From NCBI RefSeq assembly GCF_037975245.1, contig NC_092580.1, forward strand, positions 28,547,501 to 28,611,500: a stretch of DNA of 64,000 nucleotides. The letters are read 5' to 3'. This document shows positions 36,043-46,318 of the stretch, in pieces. A model generated the notes under the pieces. It saw only the letters and a program-made list of their open reading frames with translations. It had not been told where the DNA came from and searched no databases. The position numbers were made by a program, and so were the translations under genes. Positions within the stretch are counted from its first letter, which is position 1. Every line of letters begins with the position of its first letter. This DNA comes from Apostichopus japonicus (lineage: Eukaryota > Echinodermata > Holothuroidea > Aspidochirotida > Stichopodidae).

Positions 36043-39000
36043 CTGAAATCCAAGGGCGTAGGAACCGGGGGGCTGGGGCGCCAGCCCCCCAGTGAAATAT
36101 ATTGGGCGGAAGTATCATTCCTCCCCCCCTAGCTCCGCAAGTCAGAAAACCCCTTTTTCATTTCCAAATGAGAAAAAAATCTCATTTGGAGCACCAAATT
36201 ACATCTAAGGCCAGGTGAAAATGCAAAATTATTTACAAAACTGGAGTGGGTGTTGAAGTGTGCTATATTGCACCAAATTGCGTCTGAGTCCACCTAGAAA
36301 TGCAAAAAAAAAATCCAAAGGGGGACACCCCTCCCCTTATACCCCTCCCCCAGGCCGGCCATCAGTCTTCAGCTCCCCCCACCCCAGGCGCGGCGGAACG
36401 GGAAAATTATTGGGGGGGGGGGGCTAATGTGTGCATGGAGACTATCTAAGCGGAGCGCCACCATCGGTTGGCGCGGAGCGTACAAGAAAATTTTGTGTTT
36501 TTTCAAACACCCAGATGGCCGGAAACGGCACTTCCCGGGTGTTTTATGCTGCGAATACCTAGCCCTAAAATATGGGTCTCAAGCCTGCAATTTCTCATAT
36601 TGCACGTAAAAGTCTGTAAAAACATTGTAATTTGTATATTCGATGGTGTTTTAAGAGAGTAGCTATTACTCGTAGTGTACTCGCAAAGACGTTTTTGAGT
36701 GTAGTAAGGGCAGTGGCGGAGCTAGGGGTATTGGTCAGGGGGGCAAGAATGGTCTGTAGGGGCGCTTTCGACACTATCTAAGCGGAGCGCCACCACAGGT
36801 TGGCGCGGAGCGTACAGAAAAGTTTTGATTAAGATACTCCCTAGATTGCAGGAAATGACCCTTTCCGGCCCCTACTAATTTGCAGATAAACGGAGAATAA
36901 ATAGGTGTCGTCGCCATTGTGTCGGAAAATTACACCAACAGAATATGACAAATGTCAATAGGTATATGAGAGCGCAACAAAATAGTCAATAATCGCGAAT
37001 AAGTAAAAAGTAGTGAAAAGCTGAAAAGGGCGCCAGCAGTCCATTTGAGTCCATCGGGGGGGGGGGGGCATCCGCCCCCTGACTGTATATATGAACGCTC
37101 CGCCACTAAGAAAGGGGATGTTGGAGGACTGGCTGAAATGAGGCAAGACATTGGCCTAAGACGAAGTTGTGTTACGCTTACCGGTACTCACACTCACTGC
37201 TTCCACTTTTCACGGGGCGTGAAGACGCGGTTGGGGTGACAATGTGGTCTATAGCCAGGGGACGGGCCGAGGGTCCCCCAGCAATTACTAAAATTATTGT
37301 ACCTATATAGTATACGTGTGCATCGGACAGATCGACAAGTATGCATTGAAAAATGGGCAGATGCACGTTTCGGAGCCTTGGTAAATATTGGGGGGGCTTA
37401 TCATGAATTTGCCCCCTCAACTTTTTCATTGGGGGGCTGAGCCCCCCAAGCCCCCCCGGTTCCGCCGCCACTGCCCCACCCCCACTCAAAGTATCTTCCT
37501 ACGCCACTGCTGAAATCGGTCTTCAATAGGCCATATCGATACTTGGCCTGATGCCAAATCGGGTAAAGTTCACAGGCAAAGCACAGGGAAGATATTTTAG
37601 TGAGATATTGGGTGCGGGGACAGTTGACTGAACAAATAAACAAAGGTGGTGTTTAACAATAGGAAAGTATGTGTTTGACAAAGGTAAAACATTGTACGAA
37701 GACAAGATTTCACTACTTCATGCACTCGTTTTTGAGAAACAAAGTAGTCGAATTTTCAAAACAAATATGTAAATGTAGAGTAAAGCAGTACACATTTGAG
37801 AAATCGTTTGAGACATACAACAACAACAAAAAATCGGTATATGTAGTTTCGAAATTTAAAGGGGGAAAAGTAGTAGTCTCAATTATTTACAATTTCTTAT
37901 GTTCTATCTGGGCCACTATAAAATTCGTATGGAGAGGCTCGTAAAACCGCGCCCATTTCTGCCCACCTTTCCCACTATTTGTTAGCTTACAAGGGCGGCG
38001 GAACCGGGGGGGCACAGGGGGCACGTGCCCCCCCACTTTTCCTCAGGGTTAAAAATGTGCCCTTTTTCTACATAAAAATTGAGGTGTCTCAAGTTAGCAA
38101 GAGGCCAGGGAACCGGAATGAACACTCGGGAAGGGCCGTTTCTGGCCATCTGAGGGGTTTGTAAAACCAAAAATTTTCTTGTACGCTCAGCGCCAACCGA
38201 CGGTGGCGCTCCGCTCAGATAGTCGTGCATACAAGTTTGGATATTGCAGAGCTAGTATGCATATTTTCTATGAAAGGGGTGGGGGGAGGGCGTTGATGGA
38301 GTGATGTGTATACGCAAAAAAGATAATACAATAAGAGTTATAAAAGGGTACTAAATATAAGGCTACATCAGTCCAATCGAATTTCTGCAAATTAAGTGCC
38401 CTTTGATGTCGGTGCCCCCCAGATTAAAAGTGCTTCCGCCGCCCTTGTTAGCTTATCATATAACCACGCCTCTTATTATAATTTGGAAAGATATTCTTCA
38501 AATATTTCAAGGTATAAGTTATTCTGTAACACAAAGAGAGCATGGCAATATATGGGGAAGAGGACCCAAACATTCCCGTCATTGAAGGTTGGCATATAGA
38601 CTTTGGATGTTCAAAATTCTTTTTTGATTCAGATTTAACTTAAGTTCGTTATCATTGTTTATTCGATTTTGTTGTTAGGTTTGCTACAATGCAGCTTCAT
38701 GCAGCCCCCCTCCCCATCCCTTCGGACCCGCCCACCATATGGGACCTACAAATACGTTCCACGGAAATTTAATTCTTCTCTCCACATATATTTTTGTGTT
38801 TTAAACGAGAAACAAAGATAAAAAACAAAGACGCCAAATTCAAAATTTTCCGGGGACTTCGTCGCCTGTTACCCATTTGTCTTAGTTATTTTCATAATTC
38901 GTTTCTTTATGTTAGTTATTTGTGTACTCTATGTACAGGGAGTGTCTCACTAGATAAGCCCACAATGATTTTTTTGATACACTTGCTTTCACATTCCATA

Positions 39001-42000
39001 ACTCTCTGCATTAGCTAATTAAAATGTGTACATGTTGTGAGAAAAAAAAAACAAATAAATAAACGAAACGAAACGATAATGTGGTCGTTTATGGCGTAAT
39101 TCGGTTTTCACTTAAGATAATGATGTTTTATGTCAAATCGAAATGTTTAAATCGGATTTGTTCACCCCTAATTTCAACTTTCATCTAAAACATATGATAT
39201 TTTGCTATTAAATGGTGACGTTTTACTTTGAAGTTTTAAACGTGTTTTTTCCTTATTTATAGCTTATTTTAGCATGAACACCTATATTTGAGTAATTGTG
39301 ACATCTCAATTACACTCGTGAGATTAGACGTGTTTGCTATATCATCCTTTCTCTTTGAGTCACTTCATTGATATTTCTGATCTGGTCTTTACATTCTCTG
39401 TTTTTCATATACTTTTCCAGTCCAGTGTACTGAGGATCATGATATCCAGGATGTCCGACATGATAGGAGCCTACTTGGTCTCCAGATTCATCCTCCCAGG
39501 GTTCAATCAGTTCCTACAGAGTTTGGTACGCCGTCATGTTTGTTAAATGTTCATCTTATTGCAGGATATGTAAAGCATTAACAGATTATTCTTACCAGGA
39601 TTTTAGTATCTTGATATATCATAATCCAAGAAATTAGAAACTTCACTTCAAGTAATATGTTAATATCCCTGCTTTCTCTGCCAACATATTGGCTTCATTA
39701 AAGTAAGATTACAAGAAATATTAAGTTGTTAAAGCAAACTTACTAGTTCCACGATCCATCGCTATAGTTACTACGTATAATTATCATGCATATTCATTAA
39801 CTGCAATATATTGAACAGCCAGTTGGTACAAATTTTCCAATGCTTCACCACGTTATTGTCTTATATTGAACAGCCGTTTTAAACTTTATCAAGTATAAGC
39901 GAGGTGTTCACACATCGTCAATGCGATTGCTTTGAAGCAGGATATGAAAGTACATCAATACCAAATATTGTCCCAACTGAGTGATATTAAATAAACCACT
40001 GTATCAATGTAACCACATATGTAATCAATTTAACCACGACTTCAAGTTTCCTTAATATTTGATTCGTATCTCGTAACGTTAACAATTCCCGAACGTTTAC
40101 TATCAAACCTAACCCCTAAAACATTGATCCATCCTCAAGTTTCCTTAATATTCGGTTCGTATCCCGTAACGTTAACAATTCCCAAACGTTTCCTTACTAA
40201 AGTATCATATTTAATCAAGGTTGGGCGAAATGACCAGGCTGGTTGGGGGAAATGACCAGGCTGGTTGGGCGAAATGACCAGGCTGGTTGGACGAAATGGT
40301 AAGGTTGGGCGAAATGGCAGTTGGGCGAAATGGTTGTTGGGCGAAGTCCTTCCGTCGAGTACTTGTAAGTCAAGTACATCCGGGTACTTCGGGTTTCGAG
40401 TTACAAGCTCTAGTCCGATTACTGTTTTAATAATCCAAGTACCGAAATGGAGTACTTTTTCATCCGGCTTCTTTTTCGAGTACTTTTTCGAGTTCCATAT
40501 AAAAATTCCGTTAAGTTAATGTTCAAAGATTAAATTTAAAGGGGGAAAAGTACTAGTCTCAATTATTTACAATTCTTATGTTCTATCTGGGCCACTATAA
40601 AATTCGTATGGAGAGGCTCGTAAAACCGCGCCCATTTCTGCCCACCTTTCCCACTATTTGTTAGCTTACAAGGGCGGCGGAACCGGGGGGACACAGGGGG
40701 CACGTGCCCCCCACTTTTCCTCAGGGTTAAAAATGTGCCCTTTTTCTACATAAAAATTGAGGTGTCTCAAGTTAGCAAGAGGCCAGGGAACCGGAATGAA
40801 CACTCGGGAAGGGCCGTTTCTGGCCATCTGAGGGGTTTGTAAAACCAAAAATTTTCTTGTACGCTCAGCGCCAACCGACGGTGGCGCTCCGCTCAGATAG
40901 TCGTGCATACAAGTTTGGATATTGCAGAGCTAGTATGCATATTTTCTATGAAAGGGGTGGGGGGAGGGCGTTGATGGAGTGATGTGTATACGCAAAAAAG
41001 ATAATACAATAAGAGTTATAAAAGGGTACTAAATATAAGGCTACATCAGTCCAATCGAATTTCTGCAAATTAAGTGCCCTTTGATGTCGGTGCCCCCCAG
41101 ATTAAAAGTGCTTCCGCCGCCCTTGTTAGCTTATCATATAACCACGCCTCTTATTATAATTTGGAAAGATATTCTTCAAATATTTCAAGGTATAAGTTAT
41201 TCTGTAACACAAAGAGAGCATGGCAATATATGGGGAAGAGGACCCAAACATTCCCGTCATTGAAGGTTGGCATATAGACTTTGGATGTTCAAAATTCTTT
41301 TTTGATTCAGATTTAACTTAAGTTCGTTATCATTGTTTATTCGATTTTGTTGTTAGGTTTGCTACAATGCAGCTTCATGCAGCCCCCCTCCCCATCCCTT
41401 CGGACCCGCCCACCATATGGGACCTACAAATACGTTCCACGGAAATTTAATTCTTCTCTCCACATATATTTTTGTGTTTTAAACGAGAAACAAAGATAAA
41501 AAACAAAGACGCCAAATTCAAAATTTTCCGGGGACTTCGTCGCCTGTTACCCATTTGTCTTAGTTATTTTCATAATTCGTTTCTTTATGTTAGTTATTTG
41601 TGTACTCTATGTACAGGGAGTGTCTCACTAGATAAGCCCACAATGATTTTTTTGATACACTTGCTTTCACATTCCATAACTCTCTGCATTAGCTAATTAA
41701 AATGTGTACATGTTGTGAGAAAAAAAAAAACAAATAAATAAACGAAACGAAACGATAATGTGGTCGTTTATGGCGTAATTCGGTTTTCACTTAAGATAAT
41801 GATGTTTTATGTCAAATCGAAATGTTTAAATCGGATTTGTTCACCCCTAATTTCAACTTTCATCTAAAACATATGATATTTTGCTATTAAATGGTGACGT
41901 TTTACTTTGAAGTTTTAAACGTGTTTTTTCCTTATTTTATAGCTTATTTTAGCATGAACACCTATATTTGAGTAATTGTGACATCTCAATTACACTCGTG

Positions 42001-43351
42001 AGATTAGACGTGTTTGCTATATCATCCTTTCTCTTTGAGTCACTTCATTGATATTTCTGATCTGGTCTTTACATTCTCTGTTTTTCATATACTTTTCCAG
42101 TCCAATGTACTGAGAATAATGATATCCAGGATGTCCGACATGATAGGAATCTACTTGGTCTCCAGATCCATCCTCCCAGGGTTCAATCAGTTCCTACAGA
42201 GTTTGGTACGCCGTCATGTTTGTTAAATGTTCATCTTATTGCAGGATATGTAAAGCATTAACAGATTATTCTTACCAGGATTTTAGTATCTTGATATATC
42301 ATAATCCAAGAAATTAGAAACTTCACTTCAAGTAATATGTTAATATCCCTGCTTTCTCTGCCAACATATTGGCTTCATTAAAGTAAGATTACAAGAAATA
42401 TTAAGTTGTTAAAGCAAACTTACTAGTTCCACGATCCATCGCTATAGTTACTACGTATAATTATCATGCATATTCATTAACTGCAATATATTGAACAGCC
42501 AGTTGGTACAAATTTTCCAATGCTTCACCGCGTTATTGTCTTATATTGAACAGCCGTTTTAAACTTTATCAAGTATAAGCGAGGTGTTCACACATCGTCA
42601 ATGCGATTGCTTTGAAGCAGGATATGAAAGTACATCAATACCAAATATTGTCCCAACTGAGTGATATTAAATAAACCACTGTATCAGTGTAACCACATAT
42701 GTAATCAATTTAACCACGACTTCAAGTTTCCTTAATATTCGATTCGTATCTCGTAACGTTAACAATTCCCGAACGTTTACTATCAAACCTAACCCCTAAA
42801 ACATTGATCCATCCTCAAGTTTCCTTAATATTCGGTTCGTATCCCGTAACGTTAACAATTCCCAAACGTTTCCTTACTAAAGTATCATATTTAATCAAGG
42901 TTGGGCGAAATGACCAGGCTGGTTGGGGGAAATGACCAGGCTGGTTGGGCGAAATGACCAGGCTGGTTGGGCGAAATGGTAAGGTTGGGCGAAATGGCAG
43001 TTGGGCGAAATGGTTGTTGGGCGAAGTCCTTCCGTCGAGTACTTGTAAGTCAAGTACATCCGGGTACTTCGGGTTTCGAGTTACAAGCTCTAGTCCGATT
43101 TCTGTTTTAATAATCCAAGTACCGAAATGGAGTACTTTTTCATCCGGCTTCTTTTTCGAGCACTTTTTCGAGTTCCATATAAAAATTCCGTTACGTTAAT
43201 GTTCAAAGATTAGTATTGTAAGCAAACGAAAATTAATAACCTGACATCGTTGTCTTTGATTGTTATAGATGAGCTAAGCCCAGCAATTTCCACTGACCGT
43301 TGTTCATCTGAAAATGGACGCTTGGTAACCTATCCCACCGACAACCATTGA
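35131..43351 (+). CDS. Candidate three-exon gene of unknown function, copy A
   Basis: Not recognised; predicted from splice sites, phase and conservation. Exon 1 (35131-35173) starts with a good Kozak context (GAACATGG) and reads MGCFLVRFTPLPPA, ending at G/GTGAGT. Exon 2 (39421-39525, or its tandem copy 42101-42205) follows TTTTCCAG and ends TTTG/GTACG. Exon 3 (43269-43351) follows TTGTTATAG and reads DELSPAISTDRC, ends YPTDNH and stops. AATAAA lies 45 bp later at 43396-43401. Both introns are phase 1, so the 105-nt middle exon is symmetric. The product would be 76 residues. An MGC start could be myristoylated or palmitoylated (inference). No signal peptide or membrane segment is seen. The +1-shifted frame of exon 2 is also open (VLRIMISRMSDMIGAYLVSR), so the frame is not proven. 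Introns hold the nested transposons. Confidence 0.33.
36385..37473. mobile_element. hAT-like element, middle member of the nest (unit A)
   Basis: The ends CAGGCGCGGCGGAACGGG and CCGGTTCCGCCGCCACTG are inverted repeats. The 8-bp duplication is CCCCACCC at 36377-36384 and 37474-37481. The left part carries the GCGGAGCGCCA core (about 36444-36480). Confidence 0.82.
36711..37108. mobile_element. hAT-like element, innermost member of the nest (unit A)
   Basis: The left end CAGTGGCGGAGC and the right end GCTCCGCCACTA are inverted repeats. The flanks AGTAAGGG (36703-36710) and AGAAAGGG (37109-37116) match at 7 of 8 positions. The interior again contains CTATCTAAGCGGAGCGCCA. Confidence 0.8.
37990..38447. 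mobile_element. hAT-like MITE, CAAGGGCGGCGG family
   Basis: The ends CAAGGGCGGCGGAAC and CTTCCGCCGCCCTTG are inverted repeats with the perfect 8-bp duplication TTAGCTTA (37982-37989 and 38448-38455). An 82-codon minus-strand open frame inside recurs in every copy, but it overlaps the GCGGAGCGCCA core and looks incidental. Confidence 0.92.
38750..39070 (+). mobile_element. Possible LINE 3' tail
   Basis: The segment ending TACAGGGAGTGTCTCACTAG, followed by an AT-rich stretch, an A run and CAAATAAATAAACGAAACG repeats, looks like the 3' end of a LINE with a short-repeat tail. A related layout occurs at 43790-43940. No reverse-transcriptase sequence is present, so the class is uncertain. Confidence 0.3.
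39421..39525 (+). other. Candidate exon 2a (variable middle exon)
   Basis: 105 nt between TTTTCCAG and GTACG. In the phase given by candidate exon 1 it reads V-QCTEDHDIQDVRHDRSLLG and continues LQIHPPRVQSVPTEF. It differs from its two paralogues at nine sites between 39425 and 39488, while the flanks are almost unchanged. Confidence 0.4.
40219..40346 (+). repeat. Minisatellite GGTTGGGCGAAATGACCAGG
   Basis: Six to seven imperfect copies of a 15-23 bp unit built on TTGGGCGAAATG. The same array recurs at 42899-43026 and 58234-58360. Confidence 0.9.
40669..41125. mobile_element. hAT-like MITE, CAAGGGCGGCGG family, copy in second Y block
   Basis: Same insertion as 37990-38447, with the same TTAGCTTA duplication. 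It was therefore present before block Y duplicated. Confidence 0.92.
42101..42205 (+). other. Candidate exon 2b (tandem alternative of exon 2a)
   Basis: Same splice sites and length as 39421-39525. In the same phase it reads V-QCTENNDIQDVRHDRNLLG. Because the exon is symmetric (phase 1 at both ends), either copy, or both, could be spliced in without a frameshift. Confidence 0.38.
42899..43026 (+). repeat. Minisatellite, second copy
   Basis: Copy of the GGTTGGGCGAAATGACC array at 40219-40346. Confidence 0.88.
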
Positions 43352-43401
43352 ATCAATTAAATTGGATTTTAGATTTTCTGAAATTTACTCAACGTAATAA
43401 A

Positions 43402-44850
43402 CCGGATGGAGGACGACATCACAACAACAATCTTAACTAAATATGTATATTATAACATTCTCGTTTATAAGCCTGTATATAAGCCTAATATGCAGCTGAA
43501 ATATAGACAATGGTGATGATTTATGGTGTTTGCTATGTTGTTTGTACTCCTGAGTCCTTAATTTTTCCTGTAATGGGAATTTGTGATATTTCTATAATAA
43601 CGATGATCAAGTAGGTCTCAGGAAAGAGAGATCCACAGCACAAAGAAATGTAGACATATATGGCCTTGATGCGTCGAGGTATTGGCTGCTATTTGTAACC
43701 GAATAATTGGGACTACTATCTTCTTTGGAAATTCAGACAACATCCGGGGGGGGGGGGGGAGGGGAGACACCATTAAGTAACTACGGTCATGTGCTTTCTT
43801 TCTTTCTTTCTTTCTTTCCCCCTTTTCTTTACAGGGAGTCCTCTACTTTGTTAAGCCATCTGAAGATTTTTAGAGGACTTCCTATCATATTGTATATATT
43901 CACGTGATGAAACAAAATAAATAAATCAATAAATCAATGTGTGTATGTACTGACAACTATGAAATAGTACTTAAATGTTTGTTTGCTACCTCACCCCCCC
44001 GCCACCCCACCCCGAAATCCCCCCACTCCCTTCGCCCTCCATCCCATCTCATTCTGTTATCCCTCTAATTGAGGAAGTTGGTCGCCAGTGTAGTCCCCAC
44101 CATGAACCAATTTAGCTAAGGCATTTTCGTGTAGTTACAAAATCTGTAGGAATATTGTGTCAGTGTGCCTGGCATATTTGAAGTGACCAATTTGGGGAGT
44201 TTGGGGAGTGATTAGCATTGGGCAGTTTGTTTCTGGACAGGTATAGTCCATATGTGAGTCACTGAAAAACCATGTGTTTAGAAAATCATTACTCGAGATA
44301 GAAATGCACTACAGAGAGCTTCCCATTGCTTTATTTTGCACATAAGACAGCCTGCATCAATAAAGAACCCTTTTCCGAGGGGGTCACATTGATTTTATTC
44401 TTTTTTCTGTCTTCAAAAAGATTTGTTTACAATAAAAAACCAGTCGTTTTGACCTTTTTCTTCAAAAAAAATGTGAGAACAGTGAAAATCTTGATGTCAA
44501 CTAACCCTATCCGATACAACTAGCTAAGACATACAAGGAATCATGTCAGGAGCCTTCACAGGCATATGTAGAGAGATGGCTCTATATTTGGGGAAAACAT
44601 GTCAAAAATGACGTTTTTCGGTCTAAGTTAGGGCCAAAACACGGTCAAATTTCCGATAATATTTCTCCAGAATGCCTCATCCTACAGAGTAGATTTTTAG
44701 CTCTCCAGAAGCGCACACACTGAAACGCTATGCTACATAGAATTAGCAATAGAGCGCCTCCACTTTGTGAGTAATCCTTAGCAATTCAACTCGAGCATTT
44801 TTATGGAATCGAATTTCGGTCAACCACAGTTGAAACGCTTCGTGTAGAGA
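43402..44850. repeat. Distal part of unit A, non-coding
   Basis: Repeated at about 59780-61196. It holds a G run (about 43747-43760), a (CTTT)n run (about 43795-43817) and a possible LINE 3' tail (about 43820-43940, ending in AAATAAATCAATAAATCAAT). No gene recognised. A 65-codon frame near 44326 has no ATG. Confidence 0.6.
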
Positions 44851-45017
44851 CCGGTGTGAAGTTAGATACTTATTCCCCGTTCCTCGTTCGATATTCGCGA
44901 ATGAGTAACTGAGCTACCTATTCGGTTACGTATTCGACAATGGTATCGACGTAACACCTCTGGCAAGACTAAAGCTTTCTTACAAGATGTTCAACATTTG
45001 GTCGTGGAAAGAGGTTT

Positions 45018-46318
45018 ATCTATGGCCCATGGGTCATATGAACTCTAATGACTATGTAGAAGGGTACCATAATGCATCTTGCCCGGTCCAAATAGTTCTT
45101 GACCAACTAAAATGACCAGTACTTCATCAGTTCTTAAATTAATGTAAAAAATTACTTTAGGCCCTAATCAAGACTAGCACGCCTTGGACCACCTTACCAA
45201 TGGGTCATATGAATTCTTAACACATTGTAGAAGGATACCATAATGCGTCTTGCCCGGTCCAAAGAGTGCTTGAGCAATTAAAATGACCATTAAATCAACA
45301 GTTTTAAAATAAATGTAACGGGAACTGAAATAAAAACATTTGGGCCCTAATCAAAACCAGCACGCCTTGGACCGCCCAACCAATGGGTCATATGAAGTCT
45401 AAGGACCTTGTAGAAGGGTAACATAATGCGTCTTGCGCGGTCTAAAGAGTGCTTGACCAATTAAAATGACCACTAATTCATTACTTTTTTAATGAGTGTA
45501 ACGGGACCACGTAAAAGCTTTGGGCCCTAATCCATGCAGCACGCCTTGGACCACCTAACCAATGGTTAACATGAACTCTAAGGACATTGTAGAAGAGTAA
45601 CATAATGCGTCTTGCCCGGTCCAAAGAGTGCTTGACCAATTTAAATGACCACTAAATCATTACTTTTTTAATGAGTGTAACGGGACCACGAAAAAGTTTT
45701 AGGTCCTAATCCATGCAGCACGCTTTGGAACACCTAACCAATGGGTAGCATCAACTCTAAGGACATTGTAAAGAGTACCATAATGCGTCTTGCCCGGTCC
45801 AAAGAGTGCTTGACCAATTCAAATGCCCACTACATCATCACTTCTTAAATGAATGTAACAGGATCACGAATAAAAAGCATTTGGGCCCTAATCAAGACCA
45901 GAACGCCTTGGACCACCTACCCGATGGGTCATATGATGTTTTAAGACAGTGTAGAAGATTTCCATAATGCGTCTTGCCCGGTCCAAAGAATGCTTGACCA
46001 ATTCAAATGCCCACTACATCATCACGTCTTAAATGAATGTAACAGGATCACGAATAAAAAGCATTTGGGCCCTAATCAAGACCAGAACGCCTTGGACCAC
46101 CTAACCGATGGGTCATATGATTTTTTAAGACAGTGTAGAAGAGAACCATAATGCGTCTTGCCCGGTCCAAAGTGTGCTTGACCAATTTAAATAAGTAAGT
46201 AAGTAAGTATAACTTTATTGCTCCAAATAAGGAAATTAGTGTCTCGCACATCGTAACTCGTTCACTCCCCGTGCAATCAAACTTGACCACTACATCATCA
46301 CTTCTTAAATGAGTGTCC
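45018..46318. repeat. 179-bp satellite, array 2, about 7 monomers
   Basis: Same monomer as array 1, with CATAATGCGTCTTGC recurring about every 179 bp. It is interrupted near its right end by the retroposon-like tail at 46192. Confidence 0.94.
46192..46286 (-). mobile_element. Truncated retroposon 3' tail inside the satellite
   Basis: On the minus strand the segment ends GGAGCAATAAAGTTATACTT and then (ACTT)n. This is the layout of a LINE or SINE 3' end with a short-repeat tail. It breaks a satellite monomer, which resumes as ACCACTACATCATCAC at about 46286. Confidence 0.6.

Larger units (their letters stand above)
36051..37509. mobile_element. hAT-like element, outer member of a three-level nest (unit A)
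   Basis: The ends CAAGGGCGTAGGAAC and CTTCCTACGCCACTG are inverted repeats with the perfect 8-bp duplication CTGAAATC at 36043-36050 and 37510-37517. It has no coding capacity. It contains a second and a third element, each with its own ends and duplication. Confidence 0.9.
37852..40530. repeat. 2.68-kb block Y, first tandem copy
   Basis: Direct tandem duplication with the block at 40531-43211. AATTTAAAGGGGGAAAAGTA starts both copies, and the first copy ends at GTTCAAAGATTA, where it is joined directly to the start of the second. The block contains an hAT-like MITE, a possible LINE tail, candidate exon 2 and a GGTTGGGCGAAATGA minisatellite. Unit B has one copy only (about 55877-58546). Confidence 0.92.
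40531..43211. repeat. 2.68-kb block Y, second tandem copy
   Basis: Near-identical to 37852-40530. It shares GTACTAGTCTC near its start with the unit B copy, where the first copy has GTAGTAGTCTC. It continues at its right end into the exon 3 region, as the single copy in unit B does. Confidence 0.92.
29211..44850. repeat. Large tandem segmental duplication, unit A (15.6 kb)
   Basis: The sequence CCGGTGTGAAGTTAGATAC begins at 29211, 44851 and 61197. It is followed each time by the same leader and a 179-bp satellite array. The segment CAGTTGAAACGCTTCGTGTA closes units A and B. Unit A order: satellite array, CAGGGACG-type element, candidate exon 1 block, nested hAT-like elements, two tandem copies of the 2.68-kb block, exon 3 block. 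Confidence 0.9.

Noticed and set aside
37990-38447. Minus-strand frame of about 80 codons recurring at 37982-38230, 40666-40908 and 56006-56248
   Set aside because: It lies entirely within copies of one MITE, runs through its terminal repeat and GC core, and is shared only because the MITE was duplicated.
39334-39546. Alternative frame through candidate exon 2 starting in the intron (VLRIMISRMSDMIGAY)
   Set aside because: It looks protein-like, but joining it to exon 3 in that phase gives an immediate stop, and its upstream part crosses the polypyrimidine tract. It is kept only as an alternative in the candidate-gene entry.
44326-44523. 65-codon frame present in both units (also 60674-60871)
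   Set aside because: It starts with TTG, is homopolymer-driven (poly-F and poly-K), and is similar only because the units are recent duplicates; changes do not look protein-constrained.
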